In this document: positions 21,566 to 32,398 of the stretch, piece by piece
Layout of the letters: every line of letters starts with the position of its first letter
Position numbering within the stretch: position 1 is the stretch's first letter
NCBI GenBank assembly: GCA_016271365.2
Contig: CM028132.1
Location: 1,183,691,001-1,183,755,000 of the forward strand
DNA from: Neoceratodus forsteri
Lineage: Eukaryota > Chordata > Ceratodontiformes > Ceratodontidae
Reading direction: 5' to 3'
Length of the DNA: 64,000 nucleotides
The notes under the pieces: model-generated
Database searches by the model: none
What the model saw: the letters and a program-made list of their open reading frames with translations, nothing else
Told to the model about the DNA's origin: nothing
Made by a program: the position numbers and the translations under genes

Positions 21566-22950
21566 GCATCACAGAAATAATAGGATGTGTTAGCAGAAAA
21601 GGACCAGTAGGCACATCTGATTTGGTTTTGTTTTCCTGCCTACACACACCCTGAACCCTATTTGTCATGGGTGTCCCTCCCTCTCCTTTCCTCTACCTAT
21701 TATGCCTATGTGCCTATCCAATAAATGCTTGAAGCAGTGGCAATGACCTCTGGTCAGGGCTGGGTTTAGTTACTACTGTTATTAAGGGTAGGAATAGACC
21801 AGAATCTGTCCTTCATGCTTATCCTCCACTATGCAGTGGTATATACAATCAACCCCCTCTCATCCATGAATGTATCTATGTGTATTTTGAAATAGTTTAC
21901 ATTTTCGTCTGTAACCGCTGTTTGTGGCAGTCCATTTCATTTTGCTGTCACCCTCTGTGTGTAGAAATGTCCCCTTGCATTAGTTTTATACTTCATTCCA
22001 ACCAGTTGCCTCTCAAGTTCTCTTATTCAGTATTTTCCTCCATTCTTTCCAGACCCATGACTGCACAAAGATAATCATCTAATGTTTTATAAAGTAGAAT
22101 TAAGTCACAGTTAGTTTCTTATTCTTCTTAATGATTCCATATTTTTAAGGCCTGCAATGCATTTTATGAAACGTCTTTGTACTCTTTCCAGTGCCTCTAT
22201 CTCCTTTTTGAGGTAAGGTCGGACAAAACTGCAAACAGTGATCAGGATGCAGGGTCTTGCAAAGGATCTGTGCAGTGGGGCAACTGTTTCTGTGCCTACT
22301 TGCAAAATTTTTCAATACAACCTAGGATTTTAAAAGCTTGGCAACTTGCATTATTTTTATTTTGAGAGAATTTTAGATTTGATTCAGTAATGATTCCTAG
22401 GTCCAGTTACTCCTGAACACTCTTTAGCTTTATCCCCTCTAGGAAGTATGTCCTGTGCATATTTATGTTGCTGAGGTGCATGACTGTGCCTTTTTTCGCA
22501 TGAAAGTCCATCCCCACCTCTTGGCCCAAGTTTAGAGTTTGTCAAGGTCATTTTAATTTTGTCAGTCTCAGCTTGCTAAATGTGGCACCCCTAGCTTTGT
22601 ATCATCGGCAAACTTTATTAGGTTGCTGTTAATCCTTCCTGCATGTCTGCAATAAATAAACAAGACTGGTTCCAGGACACTCCCTGGGGCAGACCACCAC
22701 CCACTATTATGCTACTTGATATTGCATGACCAATTTTAACATGTTGTTTCCTCCAGTAAGCCAGCTGCATTTCCATTTAGCTACTCTATTGTCAAACTCC
22801 ATTTTAGCTAGTTTGGTGACAAGTTTACCATGAGGCACATTGTTGAAAGCTTTTTCTGAAATCCAAGTGCTGTAGATGACATCACTAGGTATATTCAGAT
22901 CTAAGAGTTCACTGATTGGTTCATCAAATGCTAATACATTTGAAACACAA
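21566..22950 (-). mobile_element. CR1-clade LINE, minus strand, older copy
   Basis: Minus-strand motifs: VRPYLKKEIEALERVQRRF (about 22230-22170), a decayed RT middle, and EKAFNNVPHGKLVTKLAKM near 22860-22790, matching the block with the first RT catalytic Asp but with Asp replaced by Asn-rich sequence. The 3' side near 21575-21640 (minus-strand TGTGCCTACTGGTCC) resembles a CR1 3' UTR variant. It diverges from the other copies, so it is probably an older subfamily. The left end of the outer DIRS abuts it at about 22957. Confidence 0.68.
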
Positions 22951-22956
22951 GATCTG

Positions 22957-23120
22957 CTTGAGGATATCTCTTTCATCAGGCCAGATCTATGGGACGATAA
23001 GCCACCAGGCACAAGGACCACATAGAAACTTTTGCAAGCAGTCCACCAGGGGTCATCTCTGATGACATCAGTGTCGGCTGCTACATAAATGTGGGCGGCC
23101 CCATCTCTCTTCAGTTCTTT
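22957..23120 (+). repeat. Left inverted terminal repeat of the outer DIRS
   Basis: CTTGAGGATATCTCTTTCAT at the start reappears as its reverse complement in the ICR near 46435-46455. ACATAGAAACTTTTGCAAGC (about 23020) reappears inverted near 46710. The repeat grades into a promoter-like stretch with GATGACATCA, TACATAAATG and CAGTTCTTTTCC before gag. Confidence 0.8.
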
Positions 23121-23194
23121 TCCTGCCACTCATTGGACCACAGATGGAAACGCCACTGCAGTAGCTGATGTGTTTATTTTTTCTCCATAGAAAA

Positions 23195-23936
23195 GTAATC
23201 ACTTTATGTCATTGAAGGAACTGTTGAAATTATTCCAGTACTGTGACTGTGGTGAGAAGATTTATCATGGCAACTTCCACGACGTCTGTGTCTGTTGCCT
23301 AGGCCTGGACCACAACATGAAAGTCTGCCCGATGTACAAGAGTTTCAATTCTGTGCCAATGTGGCCCTAGAAAATCATCTTCTGAAACAACAGGTAGACC
23401 ATATGGAGAAGAAGCTCCAGCAGAAGAGCACTGCCATATCACCAGCCCATTCTTCCAGGTCCAGATCCTCTAAACCACCTGCTAGGGCACTGCCGACATC
23501 GCAGGCATGTTCTCTCGTGCCCATCGACCCGCTCGATGATGATTTGAATATAATCCTGACTACTTAATGCAGCACGATGAGGAAGAGCCTGAGGACTATA
23601 GTGAGAGCCACTGTAAGAGGGGCACCAGCTTACAGTGGCCACCTGCAGTGAGGACTCTGTGGTCCACACTGCAAGATCCCCACTAGAGGACCCAGCTTTC
23701 CTCACAATGATGTAGCAATTACAGGCTGCCATGGGTTTTGACCTAGAGGAGCAGGACACCACCAAGAAAAATATAGTAGGCTTCTTGAGCTGCCTGATTC
23801 TCCTCCTGTTGTGGTACCATCTCTTCTCTTGCGCTGCACTGGAGGATGCCACCATTGCTTGCCTGGTATAGGCCAATGTTATCCCAGCCATACCAAGGAA
23901 GGCAGATAAAATGTAAATGGCCTTTTGGAAAATGTT
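23195..23936 (+). pseudogene. Outer DIRS gag, 5' part
   Basis: At about 23232 the frame reads YCDCGEKIYHGNFHDVCVCC then LGLDHNMKVC, the cysteine-rich motif at the start of DIRS Gag (compare PCGQKMSRTDPHSTCVYC in the inner element). It is followed by a coiled-coil-like and Ser/Pro-rich stretch 23295-23567. The inner DIRS interrupts the gene after 23936, and the frame resumes at 29779. Confidence 0.7.
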
Positions 23937-24085
23937 TTTCTAGGGACATGAATATGTTGTTCATCCACACTGTCTGGCAGGTATCCTTGCCGCTTTAAAT
24001 CTTGCCAGAAGGTCTTCAGTTGGCTCCTCCCACCCACCCGGGTGGTAAAACTCTCGGCTCCGCCCCATGACGCCAGATCTTCCTT
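23937..24085 (+). repeat. Left inverted terminal repeat of the inner DIRS
   Basis: Starting TTTCTAGGGACATG, it contains TGTTGTTCATCCACACTGTC, GGTATCCTTGCCGCTTTAAA and CCACCCACCCGGGTGGTAAA. Each stretch recurs as reverse complement in 29598-29745 with only a few differences. The outermost 13 bases (CTAGGGACATG side) are matched by the first half of the ICR rather than by the right repeat, as the circular-intermediate model for DIRS predicts. Confidence 0.9.
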
Positions 24086-24211
24086 ACCGCTTGGAAGCTC
24101 AGGTTCCCTCCTTAACGCTCTGCGTATAAGACTGGTTCCTAATTCTTCGGTTTTCTGAATTTAAAAGTTTTTTGCATTATAGACTTCGGTCTTCTATCCC
24201 TCGCGGCTGCG
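24086..24211 (+). promoter_or_regulatory. Leader of the inner DIRS
   Basis: The segment between the ITR and the gag ATG has TGCGTATAAGAC (about 24121), a TATA-like box, and TTTAAAAGTT further on. It probably holds the promoter and 5' leader. This is inference from position. Confidence 0.35.
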
Positions 24212-26514
24212 ATGGACAAATCGACTCCCGGTTTTCGGAGGTGCCCTTGCGGGCAGAAGATGTCTCGGACGGATCCGCACTCCACGTGTGTCTACTGTTT
24301 AGGCCTTGAGCACGACCCGCAGGCTTGCGACCTGTGCTCTTCCTTCTCAGCCTACGTCCTCGAAGACCGTGCTGCCCGTTTACAACTGGGGTGCCCTGAG
24401 AAACGTTTTCCTCCGGTGAAGTCAAAAGAGGCCCGGTCGGCAGTTTCCGTGGCGGCGGGCTCGGTGGATCAGCTAGAGCAGATGATCGCCCTCGAAGAGG
24501 AGGCGGCACGGGCCGCATCTTCCTCGACCGCGGCATTTATCCCGCTCTCCCTGGGTTCCTCTTACACAGCTTCCTTTAAGGAGCTTTGTCTGTCCCTCTC
24601 CACTAGAAGAGAGGGACCAATGTCTACTGGACCTTCTTCTCAGTCCAAGAAGAAAGACAAGGGTAAGTCCCTCCGTCGACGCTCTTGGGAGCGGGAAAGG
24701 TCCCTCTCCCCGAGTTGTCGGCCATCGACTTCGGTCGATCGTTCGGCTTCGGTCACTGGTCTCACGGTGTCCCCGTCAGGTCAGTTGACTGAGACTCCCA
24801 TCGACGCAGTCGAGATCTTTCTCGACCCGTTGGACGGGTTGTCGACTGGTGAAGCCGAAAATCCTCTCTCACCGGTTCCCTCGGTGGGAGTTGAGGATCC
24901 CGTGGGCTTGCCAGTGCCTCCGGTTCCGGAGCCCTCGGGTGAACCCTCCGAGCCGAGGGAGGAGCCGGTTCCACCTGTCCCCTCCCCGCACTGTCCTTGG
25001 AAAGGCCGAGGTTCTCGGTCTCGGTCTCGGACTTCTTCGTGGTCCAGCCGATCCCGCCGTCATAGGCGGTCTCGGCACCGCTGTGAAGCGGCGCCGCTGC
25101 TTTTCCTCATCCTCCTCCTCGGATGAGGAGGCCACGAAGTTACATCGACGATACGAGGACCTCATGGCAACAGCTCCTTCTGACCGGGAACAAGCCGGCG
25201 CCGTCTGCCTTCCGACCATTAAGTGGCTGTCACCGGAGCGGCCTAAACAACCCCTCGTCTTACCCGAGGAGCCTGTTCCCAGGCCGGTTGTTCAGCCAAA
25301 ACCAGCTGCTCCACCGATTCCAGTGGAACCTCCGCCTCCACAGCCGCTGTTTGGGGCTCCAACCAAGAACTCTCGGTCGGCTCAGGGTCTGCTCCATAGG
25401 CTGTCGGTCACCCTCACTCCCGATCGCCCTCGGCAGGTGGAGGGTGGCTCAGGCCCGAGGCAGCTCTTTGCGGACTCTTCTGAGTCCGACAACGATTCCT
25501 CCCTTTTCTCCAGGCGAGTGGACTTGGAGTCCTCTGGAGGTCAGTCGCTGGACGACAGCCCTTCATCCTTCCTGGGTTTGCTCAGGCTCATCTTGGAGTC
25601 CACCGGGATGCAGCTTGAGCTCAGTATCCAAGCGGGCCAAGTATCCCTCACGGAGATATTGGACCGAGGGATCTCACGAGGCCTTCCTGTGGCCGAGGCC
25701 ATTTGGCCCGGCCTTGGAGCTCTGGCAGCACCCTGCTTCCAGCCCCGCGCTCGGCCAGGATGGCCAGGAAGTATGTGGTCCCTACCTGTTCCTGTCTGGT
25801 TTCTCGGAACATCCCTCAGCCGAGGGTTGTTATCGACAGCGTTTTCCGACATGCCGGAAACGCTAGGGACGTGGACAAACCTCCCGACAAGGAGTCCAAG
25901 AAATTGGACTATGCCGGGTGAAAGGTCTACGCTGCGTCCTCCCTTGGCCTTCGTCAGGCCAGCTCGGCTGTGCTTATGGCACATTTCTCCCATGCCCTGT
26001 TGGGCTCCCTGGACGAGGTAGTCCTCATCTCCGGCTGACCTGCAGACCACGGTTAGGCAGGTGAAGACCAGGGCAGGGCGTGGCCAAGCAGCAACTTCAG
26101 ACTGCTCTGGACATTGAGACTCCATGCGCCAGGTCAGTCATGGCCGCAGTGGCTATGCGCCACCGGGCATGGCTGAGGATATCCACCTTCACAGCGGATA
26201 CCCAGCACAAATTGGCGGATGTCCCCTTCCTGGGGACCGACCTCTTCGGCCCTGGAGTGGAAGGCCACCTCCAGAGGATCGAAAAGTCCAATGCCACTTT
26301 GGACTCGGTCTCATCCGCTCAGAGGGACAAGGGCCGCAGACCGCAACCCAAGCCCTTTCGTCCGTCTGCGCCCACGGCGGCCCAGCAGCATCAGGGCCAG
26401 AAGGCTCGCGCTTGGCGTCCCAAACCCAAGCCCGCGGCTTCCTCCTCCAGGAAGCAGGGAGGTAAAGGCCCTGGAGGTCCCACGGCTGGTCCTTCCTCCA
26501 AGCCTGCCCAGTGA
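24212..26514 (+). pseudogene. Inner DIRS gag
   Basis: ATG at 24212 begins a Cys/His-rich head (RCPCGQKM, THSTCVYCLGLEHD-type, CDLC), then a Ser/Arg-rich region to 25126. Gag continues in another frame (about 25090-25690; Pro-rich PVEPPPPQPLFGAP, then SFLGLLRLILESTG) and a third (25703-25921; PPDKESKKLDYAG then a TGA at 25919-25921). The C-terminal part, 26080-26514, is Pro/Ser/Lys-rich and ends at a stop. At least three frameshifts and one stop break it. Gag would package the RNA. Confidence 0.82.
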
Positions 26515-26619
26515 CGGATTGAGGGGTGTCGCCCCCAACCCCGCCTCCTCACTCCCAGGTGCCCCCATGGGGCGTGCTCGGCCACTTTCTTTCCGCCTGG
26601 TCCGCTATCACCACAGACC

Positions 26620-28368
26620 GTGGGTGTTGGAGGTGGGAGAAAGGGCCTGCCTCTGGAGTTCGAGCAGGCCCCACCCTACAAAGCTGCCGCACCGGGGCCT
26701 CGGGTCCTAGCCTCGCTGTCAGCCGCCGAGCCGACATCGCTCTCCCCTCGAGAAGGAGGTGATAAGAGAGGTGGGACCCCCCAAACCCAGGGTTCGTGTC
26801 CAGGTACTTCCTGGTTCCGAACGACGGGGGTTCGGCCCATTCTCGACCTACACGACCTAAACAAGTTCCTAAGGTCTCGAACCTTCAGGATGGTCACTCT
26901 GGCTCAGATAATACCATCCTTGGAACACGGCATGTGGTTCTGCTCTCTGGACCTGCAGGATGCGTTCTTTCACGTCCCTATCCGTCCGTCACATCAGAGG
27001 TTCCTTCACTTTCAAGCGGAGGGATCCCTTTTCGAGTTCCAAGCCATGCCCTTCGGCTTATCTCCAGCTCCCAGGGTCTTCACCAAATGCATGGCAGTGG
27101 TGACAGCATTCCTGCGGCGCCGAGGGGTCCGGGTTTACCCTTACCTGGACGATTGGCTGATAGCAGTCCTCTTCAGACAGGAGGTGGAGCGGTCCAGAGA
27201 TCTGGCCCTCCAGGTTTGCTCTCAGGTCGGCCTCCTCATCAACAAGGCCAAGTCGGAACTCGAGCTGAAGCAGGTGATTCTTTTCATCGGGGCAGAGCTC
27301 GACTCTCTTCGAGCCAGGGCATGGCTCCCGGCAGACAGGGTCGAGGTTCTTTCCTCCTTTGCCCAGTCATTTCTGGTTGGGCAATTGCGCCCTGCCCGGG
27401 ACTTCCTGCGCCTCCTGGGTCTCATGGCGGCCTGTACCAGCGTGGTCCGTTGGGCCCGCTGGAACATGCGCCCCTTTCAGTGGGGCTGGCCAGCCAGTAG
27501 TCCCAACGCCTGCGATCCATTGGACCAGCTAGAGACGGTGACCCAGGGATGTGGAACACTCTCCAGTGGTGGACCGCTCCAGTTCATCTGCAGGAGGGCA
27601 TCCCGCTTGTCTGCCCCAAGCCGACGGTCTCTATCGACCGATGCCTCTCTGATGGGTTGGGGTGCCCATCTGGGGAACACTGAGCGCATGGCCTCTGGTC
27701 CCCGAGGGAGTCCCGATGCCACATCAACCTGCTGGAGCTCCGAGCGGTCCACCTAGCTCTCACCGCCTTTGCTCCATTTCTTCGGGGTCAAGTGGTCCGG
27801 ACCACGACCATGTACTATCTAAACCACCAGGGCGGGACGCGCTCCATGCCTCTATGCAAGGAAGCTCTCCGCATCTGGTCACTCGTACGCAGCCTGGAGG
27901 TGGATCTCCTAGCCATTCATGTGGCAGGAGCCTCCAACACCCTAGCCGATGCCCTAAGCCGGATAGGGGCTGCGTCCCACGAGTGGTCTCTCCTGCCAGA
28001 GGTAGTACAAGATCTATTCTCCATTGGGGCACACCTCAGGTGGACCTGTTTGCCCAGGAGAATGCGGCTGAGGCTGTTCCATGCCCACCCCCTCAGCAGG
28101 GATCGCTGCAGGGGATGCCTTCTAGGCCGTGGACCCCGGGCCTCTTCTACGCCTTTCCCCCGTTCCCCTTGATGCACAAGGTGCTTCTCAAAGCAAGGAG
28201 GGACAAGGCGCAGGTGATTCTGATAGCCCCAGACTGGCCCCGCCAGTACTGGTACCCAGATCTCCTCAGCCTCAGCTCCAGGCTCCCGAGGCAGCTTCCA
28301 GCTCGCCCGGACCTGCTCTCAGTCAATCAGGGGAAGGTATTCCATCCGACCTTCAATCCCTGCACCTG
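26620..28368 (+). pseudogene. Inner DIRS RT, RNase H and methyltransferase-like ORF
   Basis: RT at 26800-27500: GVRPILDLHDLNKFL, MWFCSLDLQDAFFHVPI (first catalytic Asp), MPFGLSPAPRVFTK, VYPYLDDWLIAV with YLDD at 27142-27153. RNase H: LSTDASLMGWGAHLG, then after a frameshift near 27750 VAGASNTLADALSR. The DIRS methyltransferase-like domain: VDLFAQENA, LFYAFPPFPLMHK and AQVILIAPDWPRQYWYP. Parts lie in different frames (26620-27756, 27792-27990, 28030-28368). Catalytic residues are visible, but at least two frameshifts inactivate it. Confidence 0.88.
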
Positions 28369-29414
28369 ACGGCCTGGTTCCTGAGCTGCAGGAGTTCCAG
28401 GCCTCGGTCTTTCCCACAGGTCCTCAACGTAGTTGAGGCGTCCCGTAAGGAGTCGACCAGAAAATGCTACGCCTTCAAATGGAAGAGATTTTCCATTTGG
28501 TGCCAGGGCAAGGGCCTGGACCCTTCCTCCTGTTCCTTGGCGAGCATATTGGACTACCTGGTCCCTTTCTCAGCAAGGGCTTAGGTCGACGACCCTTAAG
28601 GTGTACCTGGCAGCCATCTCTGCTTACCGGGCGCGGGCCGGGAAGCAGTCGAGCATGAGGAGAAGGTGATGTCGGCTTTTCAAAGGCCTTGATCACATTT
28701 CCCTCCGATGCGAGAACCTCCACCTCCGTGGGATCTACTGCTGGTACTGGCAAAGCTCATGGGCAAGCCATTCGAACCAATGCACAGGTGTGAACTCTCT
28801 CACCTGTCGTGGAAGACCGCCTTCTTGGTGGCTATCACGTCAGGCAGAAGGATGGGAGAGCTCCAGACGCTTTGCATCGAGTCTCCTTACCTGGTCTTCC
28901 ACAGGAACAAGGTTGTCCTGCGCCCCCACCTGAAATTCCTTCCGAAGGTGGTGTTGGAGTTTCACCTTAACCAGGTGTTGACTCTGCCGGTGTTCTACCC
29001 CAATCACACCTCGGAGGCCGAATATAGGCTCCATACTCTGGACCCTAGAAGGGCGCTCGCTACTATAAGGAGCACATGGCTGAAATTCGGGGAGAGGTTG
29101 CCAGCTGTTTGTCACCTACGCTGAAGTCGCACCTGGCAGACCTGCAGCCAAGCGGATGATAGGCAGGTGGGTCACCTCCTGCATAGATCTCTGCTATAAG
29201 CTGGCGGGCATGGAGCCTCCAGAGGATAAGAGCTCATTCTACCTGCCATACTGCTGCATTGGTGGCTGCTTCCAGGGACGTCCCTATCCAGGAAATCTGC
29301 AGGGCTGCTACCTGGAAGTCAGCACACACCTTCATCACCCATTACCACATCGACCTTGAGTCACGCCGGTTGCTGGTTTTGGGGCTCGGTTCTCCAGTCT
29401 CTATTCCTAAGTAG
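28369..29414 (+). pseudogene. Inner DIRS tyrosine recombinase
   Basis: N-terminal SAM-like part: ASRKESTRKCYAFKWKRFS (28440-28500) and TTLKVYLAAISAYRARAG after a frameshift. The catalytic domain from 28708 has AFLVAITSGRRMGELQTL with the first catalytic Arg. Frames shift again near 29101 and 29225. The HxxR box at 29235-29246 reads H-S-T-C, so the second catalytic Arg is Cys, a CGC to TGC change. The nucleophile region HTFITHYHID keeps Tyr at 29343-29345. Stop at 29412-29414. This enzyme would insert the circular DNA intermediate. Confidence 0.88.
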
Positions 29415-29439
29415 GTCGCTTGCCTCCCTCCTCCCGGAG

Positions 29440-29580
29440 AACTGCTAGGAGTCTGCCAGACAGTGTGGATGAACAACATATCCATGTCCCTAGAAATACA
29501 GGTTGCTCACCTGTAGCAGGAGTTCTAGAAATGGTATATGTTGTTCATCCACACGACCCACCCGACCTCCCCGGCTTTGA
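29440..29580 (+). repeat. Internal complementary region (ICR) of the inner DIRS
   Basis: The first part, from CCAGACAGTGTGGATGAACA to CATGTCCCTAGAA (about 29456-29495), is the reverse complement of the left outer end including its private GGGACATG. The second part, AATACAGGTTGCTCACCTGT to ATGTTGTTCATCCACAC (about 29496-29562), is the reverse complement of the right outer end. The ICR therefore joins complements of both termini, the DIRS signature used to complete the cDNA ends. Confidence 0.9.
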
Positions 29581-29597
29581 CGCACAACCTGAGCTTC

Positions 29598-29778
29598 CAG
29601 CGGGCCAGATCTGGCGTCATGGGGCGGAGCCGAGAGTTTTACCACCCGGGTGGGTGGGAGGAGCCAGCTTGAAGACCTTCCGGCAAGATTTAAAGCGGCA
29701 AGGATACCTACCAGACAGTGTGGATGAACAACATATACCATTCCTAGAACTCCTGTTACAGGTGAGTAACCTGTATTT
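29598..29778 (-). repeat. Right inverted terminal repeat of the inner DIRS
   Basis: Reverse complement of the left repeat: TTTACCACCCGGGTGGGTGG, TTTAAAGCGGCAAGGATACC, GACAGTGTGGATGAACAACA. It extends past the left repeat through CTCCTGTTACAGGTGAGTAA to CCTGTATT at about 29777. The private extension is matched by the second half of the ICR. Confidence 0.9.
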
Positions 29779-30420
29779 TTGCCACCCAGCCTGAGGCAGA
29801 CTTGGTGGTTATTAATGCCACCTCTGATGTGTCAAGGGCCTGAGTCGTGCCTGAAAATAGTCATTTCATGGCTAGTGCACCTACCCGGTTAACAAAAACT
29901 AAATAAATATAAGCACCTGAGCTCCCTTCCTCCTGATAAAGAGTCCAAGAGGTTAGATGTATTAGGCAAAAGGACTTTGCCTTCTCTTCACTGGGCCTTC
30001 GGATTGTTAACTATCAGGCCCATAAGATTAAATACCAGAACAGTCTCAACAGAAAGGCCAAGGCAGCTGCACAAGCCTTGCCAGAGGGCACCCCTAAACA
30101 AGAGCTCCTTAAGGCTCTTACTCCTAGGGCCGATGTGGGCAAGCATTTACTTTGCACAGCCTATGATATTTCAGATGTTTTTGCCAGGGCTGCTGCCTCA
30201 GGCATCTGTCTAAGGAGGTACTCATGCTCAGGGTGGCAGGGTTTGATGAAAACGTGCAACATTCTATTCTCAGTGCCATTTTAGAGAACATAAGCTATTT
30301 GATTCTGGCGTCCAAGACATTTTTCTAACCTTCAGGCCTCAGGAAGGACTCTGAAGTCAGTGCATTCCCTCTACCATACCCAACCAAGGGGTGGCATGGA
30401 TACTTTTTGACCAGCTAGCG
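29779..30420 (+). pseudogene. Outer DIRS gag, 3' part
   Basis: The frame resumes with PEADLVVINATSDVSRA, is broken by a short repeat (29842-29920), then reads LPPDKESKRLDVLGKR-like sequence (shared with PPDKESKKLD in the inner gag) and LLCTAYDISDVFARAAASG. It is heavily decayed after 30280. Confidence 0.65.
29842..29920 (+). repeat. Short retroposon tail, CCTGAAAATAG...AACAAAAACTAAATAAAT
   Basis: GTGCCTGAAAATAG and GGTTAACAAAAACTAAATAA are shared with 57985-58045 and, with changes, with 60610-60698. It looks like the 3' end of an unidentified LINE or SINE inserted into outer gag. Confidence 0.55.
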
Positions 30421-30479
30421 CCAGGCACCATTCAGCCACCAGGCAGCAGGGTAGTGGCAAGGGAGCAGGAGCCTTGCCC

Positions 30480-32242
30480 ACCCCAGGTACCACCCTAGGT
30501 GCACATTCAAAACCTTTGAGGTGGTGGCACAAGAGGAGCCACCACAACCAGTTCCGCCTGACTCTTTCTACACCCCCCAACCGCCATTTCCTCCAGGGGT
30601 GGTTGAAGGGAGTCTTCTCTCCCTTTCACTTGACTCATTGGAAGGAGGTGACCACAGATGCCTGGGTTCTAGAAATCATAGAACAAGGCCATGCTCTGGG
30701 ACTTTTGGACACACCTCCAGATCATCCGCCAGTGCCAACTCACTGTGCTCCAGAACACCTTCCTCTACTCCTGGAGGAAATTCAGACTTGCTTCAAAAGA
30801 AGGCCATAGAAGGCCTTTGCCCTTTGAACATAGAAACACAGGGCTCTACTCTTTGTACTTCCTGGTCCCAAAGTAGATAGATCTCAGGGACCTGAACTTC
30901 TTCATAGAGTACAAAAAGTTCAGAATGTTCACCCTGCAAGGCCTTCTCCCACTGCTACAAGCAGGGGATTGGATCTGTTCCCTCAACATGAAGGATGCTT
31001 ACCTTCATATCAAAATTCACAAGCCTCACAGAAAATACTTGAGGTTCCTGTTCCAGGAGAACATTACCAGTTCAGAGTATTGCCCTATAGCTTGTCCTCT
31101 GAGCCACAGGTCTTTATCAAATGCTTGGCAGTAGTGGCAGCAGCCCTTCGCAGGAAAGGTCTCTATGTCTTTCCCTATCTGGATGACTGCCTGTTGAAAG
31201 CCCACTCCAAGGATCAGCTCATACACACATTAGCTTAAACCAGACAGATGTTCGATGCTCTGGGGGTTACTGTCAACATACCCAAATCTGTGTTGATGCC
31301 TTGTGAATTCCTGCAGTACATAGGAGCAGTCTTAGACACAACTCAGGGCTTAGCATTCCTGCCCCTTGACAGAGTCCAACGCCTGATTGCCCAGGCATGG
31401 CTGGCACACGCAGCTAGTATGTCTCAGCCAGGACATTCCATTGGCTCCTGGGCCTTATGGCAGTGGCCATTGTCACAGTGCCTTTGGCCAGACTGCACAG
31501 GACTGCACATGAGGATAACCCAGTGGACCCTAAGAGTCCAGTGGGATCAGCTCATAGATGACCTAGAACAAAGGGTTCTAGTCACTTCTCCTGCATGCAA
31601 AGTGCTCAACTGGCAGATGGAACCCAGCAACCTGTTAAAGGAAGTTGCCTTCCTGATATCCTCCCTCACCAGATTCTCACAACAGATGCCTCGTGGGCTG
31701 GGGTGGACACCTAGTCTCCTGTCTGAAACAGGATACATGAACCCCAGTGGAGAGAACCTTGCACATAAATGTTCTAGAAATGCAAGCTGTTCTGTATGGG
31801 CTACAGGTCTTTCAGACTCATCTGTCCCCAGATCTTCTACTAGTACAGACAGACAATGTCAGTGTGATGCACTACATCAGCAAGCAAGGGGGGACTCACT
31901 CTTATTCCTTGTGCCAGGAAGCGATGAGAATTTGGTACTGGGTTGTGGAACATGGTCTAGAACTGTCAGCAGTATGTGTTCCAGGCATCCAAACACTCTT
32001 ATGGACAGGCAAAGCAGGTCACAGTCCGGATGCATGAGTGGAACTGTTGACCTCAGTTGTTGAAGATCTGTTCGACAGATGGGATCATCCAGAGTTGGAC
32101 CTTTGTGCATCCCCACACAATGCAAAATTGCCGCTTTTCCACTTCTTCGCTTCAGGGTCCGGAACTTTTTGGCAAGATGCTGTGTCCCTCTCTTGGAAAG
32201 GGAGGATCTTCTTTGAGGCTATCTCTTGCAGCAGATCACACA
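30480..32242 (+). pseudogene. Outer DIRS RT and RNase H
   Basis: RT motifs: LYFLVPK then IDLRDLNFFIEY, WICSLNMKDAYLHIKIHKPH (first catalytic Asp), FRVLPYSLSSEPQVFIK, and YVFPYLDDCLLKAH with YLDD at 31176-31187. RNase H follows: LLVQTDNVSVMHYIS, GTHSYSLCQEAMRIWYW. Then the start of the methyltransferase-like domain: LDLCASPHNAKLPLFHFFAS. In-frame stops (for example near 30875 and 31236) and frameshifts are numerous. Confidence 0.82.
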
Positions 32243-32398
32243 TGTAGGAAGATCCAGCTGCAGGCACGGAATTCAACTGGAGGATTTCACCAGCAGTTGA
32301 CCTGGGACTGCCCATGACATCATGTGCTGTGCTGTAGGGTAAATATAAGTGTGGGCAGTCCCAGATCCTCCTTAGTTCTTTTCCCACCACCAACTAAT
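32243..32398. repeat. DIRS-terminus-like hairpin segment inside the outer methyltransferase region
   Basis: CTGGGACTGCCCA (about 32292) and TGGGCAGTCCCAG (about 32353) form a 13-bp perfect stem. GACATCATG, TAAATATAAGTGTGGG and TTAGTTCTTTTCCCACC match the left-end region of the outer DIRS (23060-23130: GACATCA, TACATAAATGTGGG, CAGTTCTTTTCCTGCC). It breaks the methyltransferase frame. It looks like a fragment of a related DIRS left end placed inside the element. Confidence 0.5.

Larger units (their letters stand above)
23937..29778 (+). mobile_element. Inner DIRS retrotransposon, nearly full length (5.84 kb)
   Basis: The element is bounded by long inverted repeats (23937-24085 and about 29598-29778) with an ICR between the recombinase gene and the right repeat. 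It holds gag (24212-26514), an RT-RNase H-methyltransferase ORF (26620-28368) and a tyrosine recombinase (to 29414). DIRS elements integrate by recombinase and leave no target duplication, and none is seen. Many breaks are CpG-type transitions (CGA to TGA, CGC to TGC), suggesting moderate age. It is far better preserved than the outer element it sits in. Confidence 0.92.

Noticed and set aside
25541..26125. Minus-strand frame of 194 codons across the DIRS gag
   Set aside because: GC-rich antisense shadow of gag; no motif of its own.
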